A stretch of DNA of 31,445 bases from Candidatus Parvarchaeota archaeon (GCA_023380435.1 JAMCRB010000001.1:1-31445); one strand, 5' to 3'; numbered from the stretch's first letter, positions 16,988 through 25,638 are shown. The notes: generated by a model not told the origin, from the letters alone. Numbers and translations: made by a program.

Positions 16988-17275
16988 ATGAAAATAGAGC
17001 TTATCAGTGATGATATCTTGAAAAAAGAATCGAATATTTACATTAAAGGCATAAAGCTTGTCAATAAAGTCAGGCTTGACTATGCTACAGATAAACATTC
17101 TTCGTTTCTAGTAGACCATGATGGCAAGATACATAATGTAATGTACTTCAGTGAGAAGAATGATATGAAAAGATGGCAGTGTGACTGCAAATGGTACACG
17201 CTACATGATAAGATATGCTCGCATATAATAGCCGTAAACCTGGCGCTAAGAGACAAGAAGATTGTGGGAGTATAG
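16988..17275 (+). CDS. SWIM zinc-finger protein
   Basis: Small protein of 95 aa. The first 60 or so residues are a beta-rich, basic segment; the C-terminal part is a SWIM zinc finger with the pattern CxC-x(n)-CxH, seen in WQCDCKWYTLHDKICSHIIA (63-82). SWIM fingers bind DNA or proteins. Stand-alone archaeal versions of this length have no assigned function. The gene is 3 nt upstream of the hemerythrin gene and clearly co-transcribed with it. The shared A/T element toward rnpB gives a leaderless start at this ATG. Confidence 0.85.
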   Translation: MKIELISDDILKKESNIYIKGIKLVNKVRLDYATDKHSSFLVDHDGKIHNVMYFSEKNDMKRWQCDCKWYTLHDKICSHIIAVNLALRDKKIVGV

Positions 17276-17278
17276 GTT

Positions 17279-17731
17279 ATGCTACAGTCTGTACTTTCAA
17301 AAGACCATGCAAGGATTGACAGGCAGCTTATGGATTTCCTCTCTTCGCTCAGTGAAAAGCCTGATGCAAAGATGCTTACTGACGCATTCAGTGCGATAAA
17401 AAACCATATGTTCTGGGAGGAGGAGTTCCTGTTTCCTGCAGTAGAAAAAGGGAACGAAGTTATGATTAAAGGGCTTCAGGCCGAGCACGGAGCGATATGG
17501 AAACTGTTTGATTCCATAAACTCTGATTTGAACAAAAAAGACATAAAAGAGGCAAAAAATCGGACGGAAGCGCTGCTCAGAGTAATAAAGGGCCACAACA
17601 GCTCCGAAGAAAACTACATTTATAGAGAGATGGACAAGTTAAACCAGGACCAACAAGCAGAGCTCCTGCTCAAGGAAGTTGAGAGCTCCTCTTCGCCTAA
17701 GGAATGGATCTGTAAAGTCTTAAGAAGATAA
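17279..17731 (+). CDS. Hemerythrin-like HHE domain protein
   Basis: The product of 150 aa is a four-helix bundle with the diiron ligand set of the hemerythrin HHE family. I place the ligands at His10, His43 with Glu47 (NHMFWEEE), His70 (QAEHGAIW) and His106 with Glu110 (GHNSSEEN). Such proteins bind O2 or NO, or repair iron centres. Its length is typical. It follows the SWIM gene by 3 nt, so the two may act together, perhaps in oxygen or metal stress; that is inference from position. Confidence 0.9.
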   Translation: MLQSVLSKDHARIDRQLMDFLSSLSEKPDAKMLTDAFSAIKNHMFWEEEFLFPAVEKGNEVMIKGLQAEHGAIWKLFDSINSDLNKKDIKEAKNRTEALLRVIKGHNSSEENYIYREMDKLNQDQQAELLLKEVESSSSPKEWICKVLRR

Positions 17732-17778
17732 TTTAGCGATTAAATCTGCGTAACAAAAAGATTTTCTCTAAAATAGCC

Positions 17779-18345
17779 CTAAGGCGGCGCCTGGAGGTGC
17801 TGGTATATCGATGTGTATCCCAAGAACAGAGCTGCGAACGCTGTTATTACCAACAATACGAAAAGCAGGTAATATGCGTACTTTCCGCTGCCTTTTGCGT
17901 TTAAGTAGACAACAGGAGAGAACAGGGCCGACAATGATGCAGCGACATAAAATCCGAACGCAGCTAGGAAGTGCGATCCGCTTTCAAGATTGAAGTTGGC
18001 CATCCCGGCTGCGGACATCGCAATGTAAATTCCGAGGAAAAATGCGAATATTGACAATACTCTAACATCCATTTTCTTGTAAATCATGTAGGACCCTGCG
18101 ACTAAGAGCAGACCCAATGCGAGTATCGGGTCGCCGAAGAGCATGTTATATGCTCCGGGCAGAGGCCAAGTAAATGACATTATAAACCCGCTAACTAGGT
18201 CGAAAAGACCGAAAATAAAACCAGGAACGACGAGCATGCTCATGTCCTTCTTTCCGCGCACGGAGAAATAAACGAATAGAGCGAGTATAATGGCGCTAAA
18301 ACCTGTAATCAAAAGCATAACAGCCAATGAATCAACAAATGCCAT
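17779..18345 (-). CDS. DUF981-family multi-pass membrane protein
   Basis: The 188-aa protein has about six hydrophobic segments: residues 5-27, 36-60, 70-88, 94-115, 126-148 and 155-180. The segment FTWPLPGAYNMLFGDPILALG (split here as FTWPLPGAYN and MLFGDPILALG) matches my memory of the archaeal DUF981 family, which has no known function. A TATA-like catatttatacc (about 18366-18378) sits about 27 bp upstream of the ATG, giving a leaderless transcript. It is convergent with the hemerythrin gene. Confidence 0.75.
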   Translation of the reverse strand: MAFVDSLAVMLLITGFSAIILALFVYFSVRGKKDMSMLVVPGFIFGLFDLVSGFIMSFTWPLPGAYNMLFGDPILALGLLLVAGSYMIYKKMDVRVLSIFAFFLGIYIAMSAAGMANFNLESGSHFLAAFGFYVAASLSALFSPVVYLNAKGSGKYAYYLLFVLLVITAFAALFLGYTSIYQHLQAPP

Positions 18346-18513
18346 ATCCTAGCAATACGGTCTGCATATTTATACCTATCAATAACCCGATTATCTAGAA
18401 AAAGCAGAATACATAGTGTACAAAAATCTGCCCCGCAGGACGGACTCAATTAGTTAATGTCCCTTTTGTCCCCAAAATATGTAGGATCCAAGCAGTCGAG
18501 AAAACAATGGAAG

Positions 18514-19566
18514 TCACGGCCAGCTTCCACTCCACTCTCCACTTATATTATCTGAAACATCACCAGGGGGGATTATTGCACCTGCTTGTATTCCCCCTCC
18601 ATCCCAAGCGATTACTGACCACTGCTGTGAATATTCCATAAATACATTTGACATAGCAATTCCGCTTGTTCCCGGACCGCATCCATTTATCCATTGAACC
18701 ATTACATTGTATATACCGGGGGTTAGACCAGTGATGTTACTGCTTACGACATTTCCTGTATTCCCATACATAGTATTCCAAGTCGTCCCACTCACTGGCT
18801 TATAAAAGATATATTCAATGTCGTCATGCTCTGCGGATAAGTTTATCCAATTTTTAGAGAAATACATTGTACTTGAAGCAGTAAATCCTTCTGTTAGAGT
18901 TACTCCAGCGCAGACGCCACCCGTAGAATTTGTATTATATTCATTAAGATCTGCAATCGGGAAATTTTGAGGGGTCATTCCTGCGAAAGAACCGGCGGCT
19001 AGTCCGCTGCCGGGTGGCGTTGGGTCCACGTCAACACCATAATCAGATGGATCTGGCATACTAGAATATGTAGTAAAGACCCAGCCATAGGTATCACTTA
19101 CAGCATATGCGGATGAAGATCCTGATATGTCACCAAAAGAGATATAAGGGCCCGGTAGTGGCTGCCCCGGTTCGGTGTAGGTTATTTTTACAGAAATGCT
19201 ATAATGGGAACCTACTGCCAGCGGACAGACACCTGGAATAAATAATGTACCGCTACCACCATTTACAATTACATGATTTAATAATAGATCTTGTGTTATG
19301 GAGTTATAAGTTACGTTTATGCTTGTGAGGTTTATTGGATAACCGGTATTATCAGTAAAAGCTAAAGCTAAGCCTTGATTAGCAAAACATTCACCTGTGG
19401 TTACACTCAAACCAGTGAAGCCCGTTATTGTTGCTGATATATTTGAAGATGGGGAGAAGATACCTAAAGAGTACAGGACCCCTGCGACGATGACGATGAC
19501 CAATATGGCCCAGCCATAGGTCATCATGTATTCCAATGCGGACTGGGATTTATGCGTCAGACTCAT
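18514..19566 (-). CDS. Secreted pilin-like protein with class III signal
   Basis: The first 32 residues are a class III (archaeal type IV pilin-like) signal: basic THKSQSALEYMMTYGWAIL, then the hydrophobic VIVIVAGVLYSLGIF. This form, with cleavage expected just before the QSALEY-type segment, is widespread in DPANN archaea. The remaining 300 or so residues are beta-rich, with Gly/Ser/Thr/Asn abundance, Asn-x-Ser/Thr sites and Cys at about 59 and 114 plus two further pairs that may form disulphides. It probably sits on the cell surface or in a pilus-like fibre. A TATA-like tatttatt centred near 19590 supports this leaderless ATG. Confidence 0.85.
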   Translation of the reverse strand: MSLTHKSQSALEYMMTYGWAILVIVIVAGVLYSLGIFSPSSNISATITGFTGLSVTTGECFANQGLALAFTDNTGYPINLTSINVTYNSITQDLLLNHVIVNGGSGTLFIPGVCPLAVGSHYSISVKITYTEPGQPLPGPYISFGDISGSSSAYAVSDTYGWVFTTYSSMPDPSDYGVDVDPTPPGSGLAAGSFAGMTPQNFPIADLNEYNTNSTGGVCAGVTLTEGFTASSTMYFSKNWINLSAEHDDIEYIFYKPVSGTTWNTMYGNTGNVVSSNITGLTPGIYNVMVQWINGCGPGTSGIAMSNVFMEYSQQWSVIAWDGGGIQAGAIIPPGDVSDNISGEWSGSWP

Positions 19567-19746
19567 ACGATAGAGGAGAAAAGAGCAAATAAATAGGTTT
19601 CGTAAGGCAATGACGACCGTCTAAATAGGCTAAGCCATCGAAGAAAGTTCTTGAAGACCCTCACATTGGAATTCTTAATCCAATCTACTTCAACCTCAAA
19701 TTTAGCTTTATTTAAAGACAACAAGAGACCTTAACTAAATAAGAGC

Positions 19747-19821
19747 TGCCCCCGGCAGGATTTGAACCTGCGATATTCGGTTTAGGAAACCGACGTTCTG
19801 TCCAAGCTGAACTACGGGAGC
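19747..19821 (-). tRNA. tRNA-Arg (anticodon CCU)
   Basis: Minus-strand cloverleaf: acceptor GCUCCCG/CGGGGGC (one G-U pair), D arm GUUC-AGCUUGGACA-GAAC, anticodon stem UCGGU/ACCGA with loop UUCCUAA (anticodon CCU), and T arm GCAGG-UUCAAAU-CCUGC. The discriminator is A, with no encoded CCA and no intron. It lies about 100 bp past the 3' end of the 23S gene on the same strand and may share its transcript. Confidence 0.95.
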
Positions 19822-19919
19822 TTTACATGCAAAAGAGTATGGCAACGTAAAAATAAATACATGAATTGCCGCAAAAATAGCAGCATGTATGCTAAATCAA
19901 TTAAAAAACAAATCGAAAA

Positions 19920-22837
19920 CAATACGACCGTGTAATCTGCTAAACATTTTTGGTTTATTAGTAATCGTACGCTGAAAATCTCGGCTTGCGCCTTGATCCT
20001 TACACGCCGATTCTATCAACGGGGTCTTCTTCCCCCGCCTATAACGATGCCTATTTTTGCGGAGGGTTTCAAGCTTAGATGCCTTCAGCTCTTATCCCTT
20101 GGCGCGTGGCTACGCGGCGTACCCTGTCGGATAGCCGCTAACTAGAGACGCCGACTCGCTGTTCCTTTCGTACTAGTCGAATCTTCCACTCAAGCATCGA
20201 ACACCCCCACTAGTTAACTCCCGGCCTGCCTCGCGGCGGCCTAAACTCAGCTCACGGTCCCCTTTAACCAGTGAACACCTGTACCCTTGGCTGCTTGTGC
20301 ACAACCAGGATGGGGAGAGCCAAAGACTGTGGAGCAAGCTGCGAAGTCAATATGAACTATCATCCGCAACAACTCTCTTACGCCCAGGGTAGCTTTTCTG
20401 TCATACGAAGGAGTCAAAAAAACACGCATTCGTGTTCGCTATGCCCGGCTTTCGCCTCTGTGCGCCTTGCATTGCAGCGCGCAGTCAAGCCATCTTTTGC
20501 CATTGCACTTAACGGTGGATTTCTATACCACTTAAGATGACCTTTGGGCTCCCATGTTACTTTTTCGTGGGATTGCCACCCCAGCAAAACTGCCCGTCTC
20601 CTGATGTCCCCGAAGGTAAGTGATATAAAACAACGGAAGTAGTATTACACTTTCGACTATCCTATCACCGGAATGATAGGCATGACGTCTCCTACTTACA
20701 CTATGTCCGTCGAATTATTACCACAACAAGAGATTGCAGTAAAGTTCCTGGGGTCTTTTTGACCCAGTGGAGGACTCTGGCCTTTGCACCAGAATGGTGG
20801 TTTCGCGGGTTTCCAGGTAGGGACAGCGGGAATCTCATTACATCGTTCACAAGCCAACAATCAATTGGCAATGTATTATGCTTGCTTAAGAAGGTCACAG
20901 TTACCTCCGCCGCTAATAGGTCCTTATGTCCGTTGAAACAAACTTTCGGATACCTATGCTGGGCAGATGTCGCCGACTGTACAAAAGATTGCTCTCTAGC
21001 AGTCAGCTATGCCTTTAGTAAACAGTTAGACTCCCTTAGTCACTGCGCCCTGATCTAGCTTTTAAGACCAAATCAGGGATCCCTTATCGCGAACTTACGG
21101 GACTAACTTGCCGATTTCCCTTACCCGGTTTAAATCCCTCGCCTTAGCCTTCTAAGCCAGCGCACCTGTCTCAGTTTTCGGTACGGTCACCTAGGTTCAT
21201 GACGCATGCATTTTTATGAGTCCTAAGAGTCTACAGATACATCGCTGCATTATGTATGCTTCTGCATCTTCTCGACATTATGTCTCTCGAACACATTTGC
21301 ACACATAGACGATCTGACTGGACCGCTCTGCATATCTCAAGACGTAACATACGATAAAACCTATGTGGTTGCGTGATATTAAACGCATTCCCATTTGCCT
21401 TGTACCTTTCGACACAAGACTTAGGACCGACTAACCCTTGTTAGATAAGCTTAAACAAGGAACCCTTGCGCTTGCGGCGGATGGGATTCTCACCCATTTC
21501 TTTGCTACTCCTGGCAGGATTCTCAATACCTCGCAGATCCATCGACCCTCACGAATCGACTTCTAGTCCGCGGGTACGCCCATCTACCATCATTTGATAT
21601 TACTCAAAAGATCGTGAGTATCGGCGGTTTACTTAGCCCCGTCCATTTTCGGGTTACAATATCTAGGTTGGTAAGTTGTAACACACTTTTTAAAGGATGG
21701 CCGCTTCTGAGCCCACCTCCCAACTGTTTTAGATATTGTTCCCCTTTTTTGCACTTAGTAAACACTTAAGGGCCTTAACTCACGGCTAGGTTTTTTCCTT
21801 CTTGGTGTGGAACTTTACGCCACACACCCAACTTACGCCTTATACTGTTTTGAAATTCTGAGTTTGAAAATGATGTGGGACCTTTCGGTCCCTATCAGCA
21901 TGATCAGTGTCTTTACCTTCAAAATAGCAGGACGTAAGCTATCCTATGGGATATTTCGATGGGAACCAGCTATCGCCGTGCACGATTGGTTTTTCGCTCC
22001 TATACGCATGTCGTCAGACAAGATAGTTCCCAACCTGTTCGGGCTTCCATGAAGAGTAATCCCCACTTCACCCTGCACACGTATAGATCGTACGGCTTCG
22101 GGTCTTACAAATATGACTAATGGCAGTTTCCTACCAGTGCCTTGCGGCAACTCGCTTTCGCTTCGGCTTCCAAATGTTAGCCTTGCCATACTCGTAAACT
22201 CCCTGCCCCTTTATGCTAAAAGGATGTTGCAACACTTGAGCTTGTTTATTTATTCGCAAGTTCACTACGCGCCGCAACAACTATAACTATTAGATTTCAG
22301 GTTCTATTTCACCCTCTCATCGAGAGTGCTTTTCAACTTTCGCTCGCGCTACTTTACTCTATCGGTTTCAGGTCGTATTTAGGGTTGGATGTTTTTGACA
22401 CCCATGTTCGCAGAAGAGTCTCGACCTCTGCTACTCTACGTGATGACAATCTTTCCAAAGAATACGAGGCTGTCACTCTCTTTGGCGCGACATTCCAGTC
22501 GACTTTTTCCCTTTCCGGACTGCCATTTACCACACCACATCTCTGCATTGCTGCAGATTCAGATTGCCCTGTTCCCTTTTCGTTCGCCATTACTAGGGGA
22601 ATCTTTATTAATTTCTTTTCCTGCAGGTACTAAAATGTTTTAATTCCCTGCGTTCCCTTTCCTCCCTTGCGGAAGGAATCCATGCTTACGCATGGGCATC
22701 ACGCATTCAGAAACGATACGATCAACAGTCGTCTGCACTTACCGTACCATTATCGCAACTTGCTGCGTCCTTCTTCAGCGCCTGAACCAAGTCATCCATC
22801 TAATAGCTTGGAGTTCGCAAATTACACGGTCGCATTA
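19920..22837 (-). other. 23S rRNA terminal processing stem
   Basis: The segment at 22821-22837 pairs with that at 19920-19936 over 17 bp (12 perfect at the core, CGACCGUGUAAU, then G-U and A-U extension). It encloses the whole gene and continues helix 1. Such closing stems are the substrate for rRNA excision in archaea. I did not find a clear bulge-helix-bulge in it. Confidence 0.75.
19925..22832 (-). rRNA. rrl: 23S rRNA, solitary and unusually divergent
   Basis: About 2.9 kb on the minus strand with the domain order of an archaeal 23S. Recognisable segments: GGAUGACUUGG near the 5' end (about 22790-22800), AUAGCUGGUUCCC (near 21961-21973), CUCAGAAGCGGCCAUCC of the GTPase centre (near 21690-21710), AUGGACGGGGCUAAG (near 21645), GACCCC (near 20750), and the sarcin-ricin loop AGUACGAAAGGAAC (20161-20174). 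The ends pair in a long stem, so the boundaries given are those of that helix. I see no intron. Bases in several functional centres differ from the near-universal consensus while helices keep pairing (see findings). No 16S or 5S gene is in the window, as in other archaea with unlinked rRNA genes. Confidence 0.93.
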
Positions 22838-22860
22838 ACGTAAAATCGTTTTGACACTTA

Positions 22861-22913
22861 CTTCTCTATTGGGCACCAATAAAGAAGCGCATACTTTCGT
22901 TTTCGATAAGTAT
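22861..22913 (-). other. Tandem hairpins in the 23S leader
   Basis: Two hairpins stand between the promoter and the processing stem. One is a 12-bp stem with a 3-nt loop (22861-22887; CUUCUUUAUUGG/CCAAUAGAGAAG with one G-U). The other, transcribed first, has a 6-bp stem AUACUU/AAGUAU (22891-22913) with a few extra pairs inside. They probably mark leader processing or antitermination sites. Confidence 0.6.
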
Positions 22914-22923
22914 CTATAATGTA

Positions 22924-22945
22924 AAAAAGCTTTATAAGCTTTTAG
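22924..22945 (-). promoter_or_regulatory. 23S rRNA promoter (BRE/TATA)
   Basis: On the minus strand the sequence reads AAAAGCTTATAAAGC, a good archaeal TATA box with a purine-rich upstream BRE, inside a palindrome AAAAGCTT/AAAGCTTTT. Transcription should start about 25 bp on, near 22909-22914, just ahead of the leader hairpins. It indicates that 23S has its own promoter and is not driven from a 16S gene. Confidence 0.65.
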
Positions 22946-22946
22946 T

Positions 22947-22965
22947 TTTGGTGAACCTTACCAAA
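22947..22965. other. Perfect inverted repeat between endonuclease gene and 23S promoter
   Basis: A 6-bp inverted repeat, TTTGGT...ACCAAA, with a 7-nt loop lies between the endonuclease stop codon (22977) and the 23S TATA box. It could be a transcription terminator for the upstream gene or a regulator-binding site for the rRNA promoter. Confidence 0.35.
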
Positions 22966-22976
22966 TGCCGGTTATT

Positions 22977-24500
22977 TTAGCTGAAGATAGGTTCGGGGCT
23001 AGGGCGCAAATCATTGTTGTATTTGCTGTTTTCTTTTATTAAGTGCAATAAAATTTCACGTATATGCTCTCCACTCGTAGTTAAATTTCCGTTGTCTAAT
23101 ATTAGATTTTTATTCTTTAAATAGCCTTTAATCCAATTTGCTATTTTAGTTCTTTTCCCTAAGATGAATTCAGACATTGGTGAATCAGTTAATCTTTCAA
23201 TAAATTTATAACGTCTTTTTGGATAAAATTTAAATAAATCCATATATATGTAAGGCAGATTAGTTAGTATATCCCTAGAATAGACAAAAATAGACGGTCC
23301 ATTCGTATTTTTATTGGAAACCCAATAATTTAAACCAGTGACTTTCAATATTTTTTCCATTATACCTACCTCAGATTTACTAACTGCTAATCCTATCTCA
23401 CCCGAAGAACTTTTTGGCGCAACAAATCCATCTCCCTCCAAAAAACCCAATATAAAATCTAATGCATTTCTCTTACTATTCTTCTTTATTATCTCATTAT
23501 CTATGATATAATTAATAAGTTTTATATAGAAGGTATGAATTGAGGCGTTATGCTCACGCATAACCAGGCTCCCATATTTGAGATAATTGGGGGGTATTCT
23601 GTCACTTTTACTTGGTAAACGACTCACTTTACTAACAACTAAATCTGAATTATCATGCCAGTACCCTAACACCTCTTTATCCGTTATGTAATTTTTTACT
23701 GTTAGCCTAACATAACAGTCTATGTTTGGGTTATAAATGAGGCTATGGTGCATTTTGAAATAAAATTTAGCTTGTTCAGGACTCGAAGCATTAATTAACC
23801 ATTTATAACCTTTTTTTGCGCCATCGGCAAAATACGCGCCAAGGTAATAAATTATTTCATTGTTGAGTACGCCGTTTTCATATATGAAAGCGGGTTTTTT
23901 ATTTTTACCATAGAAAAACACAATTTTATCATTACCAAATTTAGCTAGATTAAGACCATTAAGGATGTCATCTAATGGGCTTGAAAGCTGCGGTATTTGA
24001 GCTGGATTTAATTTGAATACGGCCTCTTCTATTCCGTATTTGGTGGGCACATTTAAAATAAATTTGTTCTCTTTCGAGTTTTTTACAACTTTTGATATTA
24101 AGTTTTTAAAATATATTGTATCCCCCGTTAAACTATACGCACTTAAATAAACTATATCATCTCTTTTAAAATGTTCCTTAGAAACAAGCCGTTTTGGAAT
24201 TACAAGATTATGCTGTGTAACTTTTGAGTGAAACATATCATTTAGATAATTTATCTGAACTTTAAAATATTTTTTAAGATCAAAATCTTCAAGTAAGTCT
24301 TTACTTATAAGAACATAGGCTCCTTTTTTATGATTTTGTATAGACAATTTAGCAGGGTATAACTTATTAGATAAAGATATTATTATTTGGTTGCCTAATT
24401 TAAGTTCATTTTTATAGTCATTTATCTCTAAAAAATAATACCCATGTGAGCTATTCAAAAACCTTGCAGTATATGTTAGCCAATGACCATAAAACGGCAT
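22977..24500 (-). CDS. LAGLIDADG homing endonuclease, free-standing
   Basis: The 507-aa protein carries two LAGLIDADG motifs: LGAYFADG at 220-227 and LGFLEGDG at 351-358, spaced 130 residues apart as in single-chain monomeric homing endonucleases. The two Asp/Glu-containing motif ends (D226 and D357) are the expected metal ligands. The first 190 or so residues are a beta-rich domain I do not recognise; the last 50 could be a small helical DNA-binding tail. Codon use is visibly more A/T-rich than in neighbouring genes (many AAT, TTA, ATA), a sign of transfer. It is not in an intron: the gene lies before the 23S promoter, 33 nt after top6A, and is probably transcribed with it. Confidence 0.9.
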   Translation of the reverse strand: MPFYGHWLTYTARFLNSSHGYYFLEINDYKNELKLGNQIIISLSNKLYPAKLSIQNHKKGAYVLISKDLLEDFDLKKYFKVQINYLNDMFHSKVTQHNLVIPKRLVSKEHFKRDDIVYLSAYSLTGDTIYFKNLISKVVKNSKENKFILNVPTKYGIEEAVFKLNPAQIPQLSSPLDDILNGLNLAKFGNDKIVFFYGKNKKPAFIYENGVLNNEIIYYLGAYFADGAKKGYKWLINASSPEQAKFYFKMHHSLIYNPNIDCYVRLTVKNYITDKEVLGYWHDNSDLVVSKVSRLPSKSDRIPPNYLKYGSLVMREHNASIHTFYIKLINYIIDNEIIKKNSKRNALDFILGFLEGDGFVAPKSSSGEIGLAVSKSEVGIMEKILKVTGLNYWVSNKNTNGPSIFVYSRDILTNLPYIYMDLFKFYPKRRYKFIERLTDSPMSEFILGKRTKIANWIKGYLKNKNLILDNGNLTTSGEHIREILLHLIKENSKYNNDLRPSPEPIFS

Positions 24501-24533
24501 ACAGATTCATAACAATTATTAGCTTATTAACTT

Positions 24534-25637
24534 TTAATCTAAGAAATCTTTTTCCTTGATTTTATTTGGTATATACTCCTCTGTCATAAATGACAGCCCT
24601 TTTGCAGTAAATGCGTCTAATTCGACTTTTGCCTGAAGTTTCTCCATTTTTGAGAGCTCTTCTTGCCATGCTTTATTGTTCTTAAACCAGTCATAATTTT
24701 TAATCTGCTTGAGCCTAGAAGTATCAACATCTTTAAATTTTATCAAGTGCCGTTTTAATCCATAACGTTCTATGTCCTTTTCCATCAGACCTAAAAATTT
24801 AGCATCTGGAAGAGCAAGCCTATCAGAAGCATGTGCAAGTGCTATTGATCCGAATTTTATTGCAGAGTAAATATACACCCCCCAAGGATCAAAATCTACA
24901 AGAATATAAACAGGTAACCCCTGCTCTTCATGCAATCTTTGTAGCAATCTTCTTATACCCCTCGTTGCTTGGCCTTGACTTGACATTATTACACAGTGTA
25001 ATTTTTTCCATGCTTTATCTTCATTTGCTCTCTCGAACATCGTACTTTTTTCAAAGTACAAAACGAATTTTGCGTCTACTTTGCGGAATATTATCTCTTC
25101 CACATTACTAGGTATCGCCCAGCCGCCACTACCGAGCTTAGACCAATCTATCACGTCTCCCCTGTCTTCTATGACAACTTCACCAGCCACGGACCCGTTC
25201 TTATTCGCATTTATGTTTAGCTGCTCTCTTGTAAGGTCGGTTATCAGCTCTAGGTCCTCTATTGCCTTGTTTGTTTCTGTCTGATCATCGACTACGTCTA
25301 TTTTAGTTCCCGGTATTGTCCTCCTCACCTGGTAGAATGCGGACCTCAAGCTTGTGTGCTTGTCGCTCTTTATCAGTTCCCTGCTTACGGCGGCCATTGC
25401 AGTCGTCTGTATGAATTTTCTAACGTGTCCTACGTTCAGGAAGTACCTTCTAGACAGCCCGCTTCCTAGAGTTATCATCCTGCTCTCTTCATTGTATTTT
25501 ACATTGGAAAGGCCTCTTACCGGCAGGGTGAGATACGGATTCTCGCCCTTCTCTATCTGGCTGTATATACTTTTCCCCATATCTTCAAGTACTTTAAGTC
25601 TATTTTTCTTTGATTTTTCAATTTCGTTTGTATCCAT
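24534..25637 (-). CDS. top6A: DNA topoisomerase VI subunit A
   Basis: The cleavage subunit of type IIB topoisomerase, 367 aa, related to Spo11. The winged-helix CAP domain holds the catalytic tyrosine, Tyr102 in TSLRSAFYQVRR; families more often show YY at this site. The Toprim domain supplies Glu196 (YFEKSTMFERANED) and the Asp pair of VDFDPWGVYIYS (248-250). The C-terminal part has ALPDAKFLGL and other family elements. It begins 1 nt after the top6B stop, so the subunits are made together. Length is normal for the family. Confidence 0.95.
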   Translation of the reverse strand: MDTNEIEKSKKNRLKVLEDMGKSIYSQIEKGENPYLTLPVRGLSNVKYNEESRMITLGSGLSRRYFLNVGHVRKFIQTTAMAAVSRELIKSDKHTSLRSAFYQVRRTIPGTKIDVVDDQTETNKAIEDLELITDLTREQLNINANKNGSVAGEVVIEDRGDVIDWSKLGSGGWAIPSNVEEIIFRKVDAKFVLYFEKSTMFERANEDKAWKKLHCVIMSSQGQATRGIRRLLQRLHEEQGLPVYILVDFDPWGVYIYSAIKFGSIALAHASDRLALPDAKFLGLMEKDIERYGLKRHLIKFKDVDTSRLKQIKNYDWFKNNKAWQEELSKMEKLQAKVELDAFTAKGLSFMTEEYIPNKIKEKDFLD

Positions 25638-25638
25638 A

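Noticed and set aside
20247..22643. Open frames of 60-99 codons on both strands within the 23S gene
   Set aside because: They lie wholly in rRNA sequence and have no protein-like composition or start signals.
19925..22832. Old pseudogene or sequencing-error explanation for the odd 23S gene
   Set aside because: Several helices show matched double changes that keep pairing (H69, the 20853-20869 hairpin, H93 at 20228-20237), and the end stem is intact. Random decay or error would not do this. A chimera or a second functional copy remains possible and is left open in the findings.
22977..24500. Endonuclease gene as part of a 23S intron
   Set aside because: The 23S 5' end, promoter and processing stem all lie downstream of its stop codon, and the rRNA reads through without an interruption that I can see.
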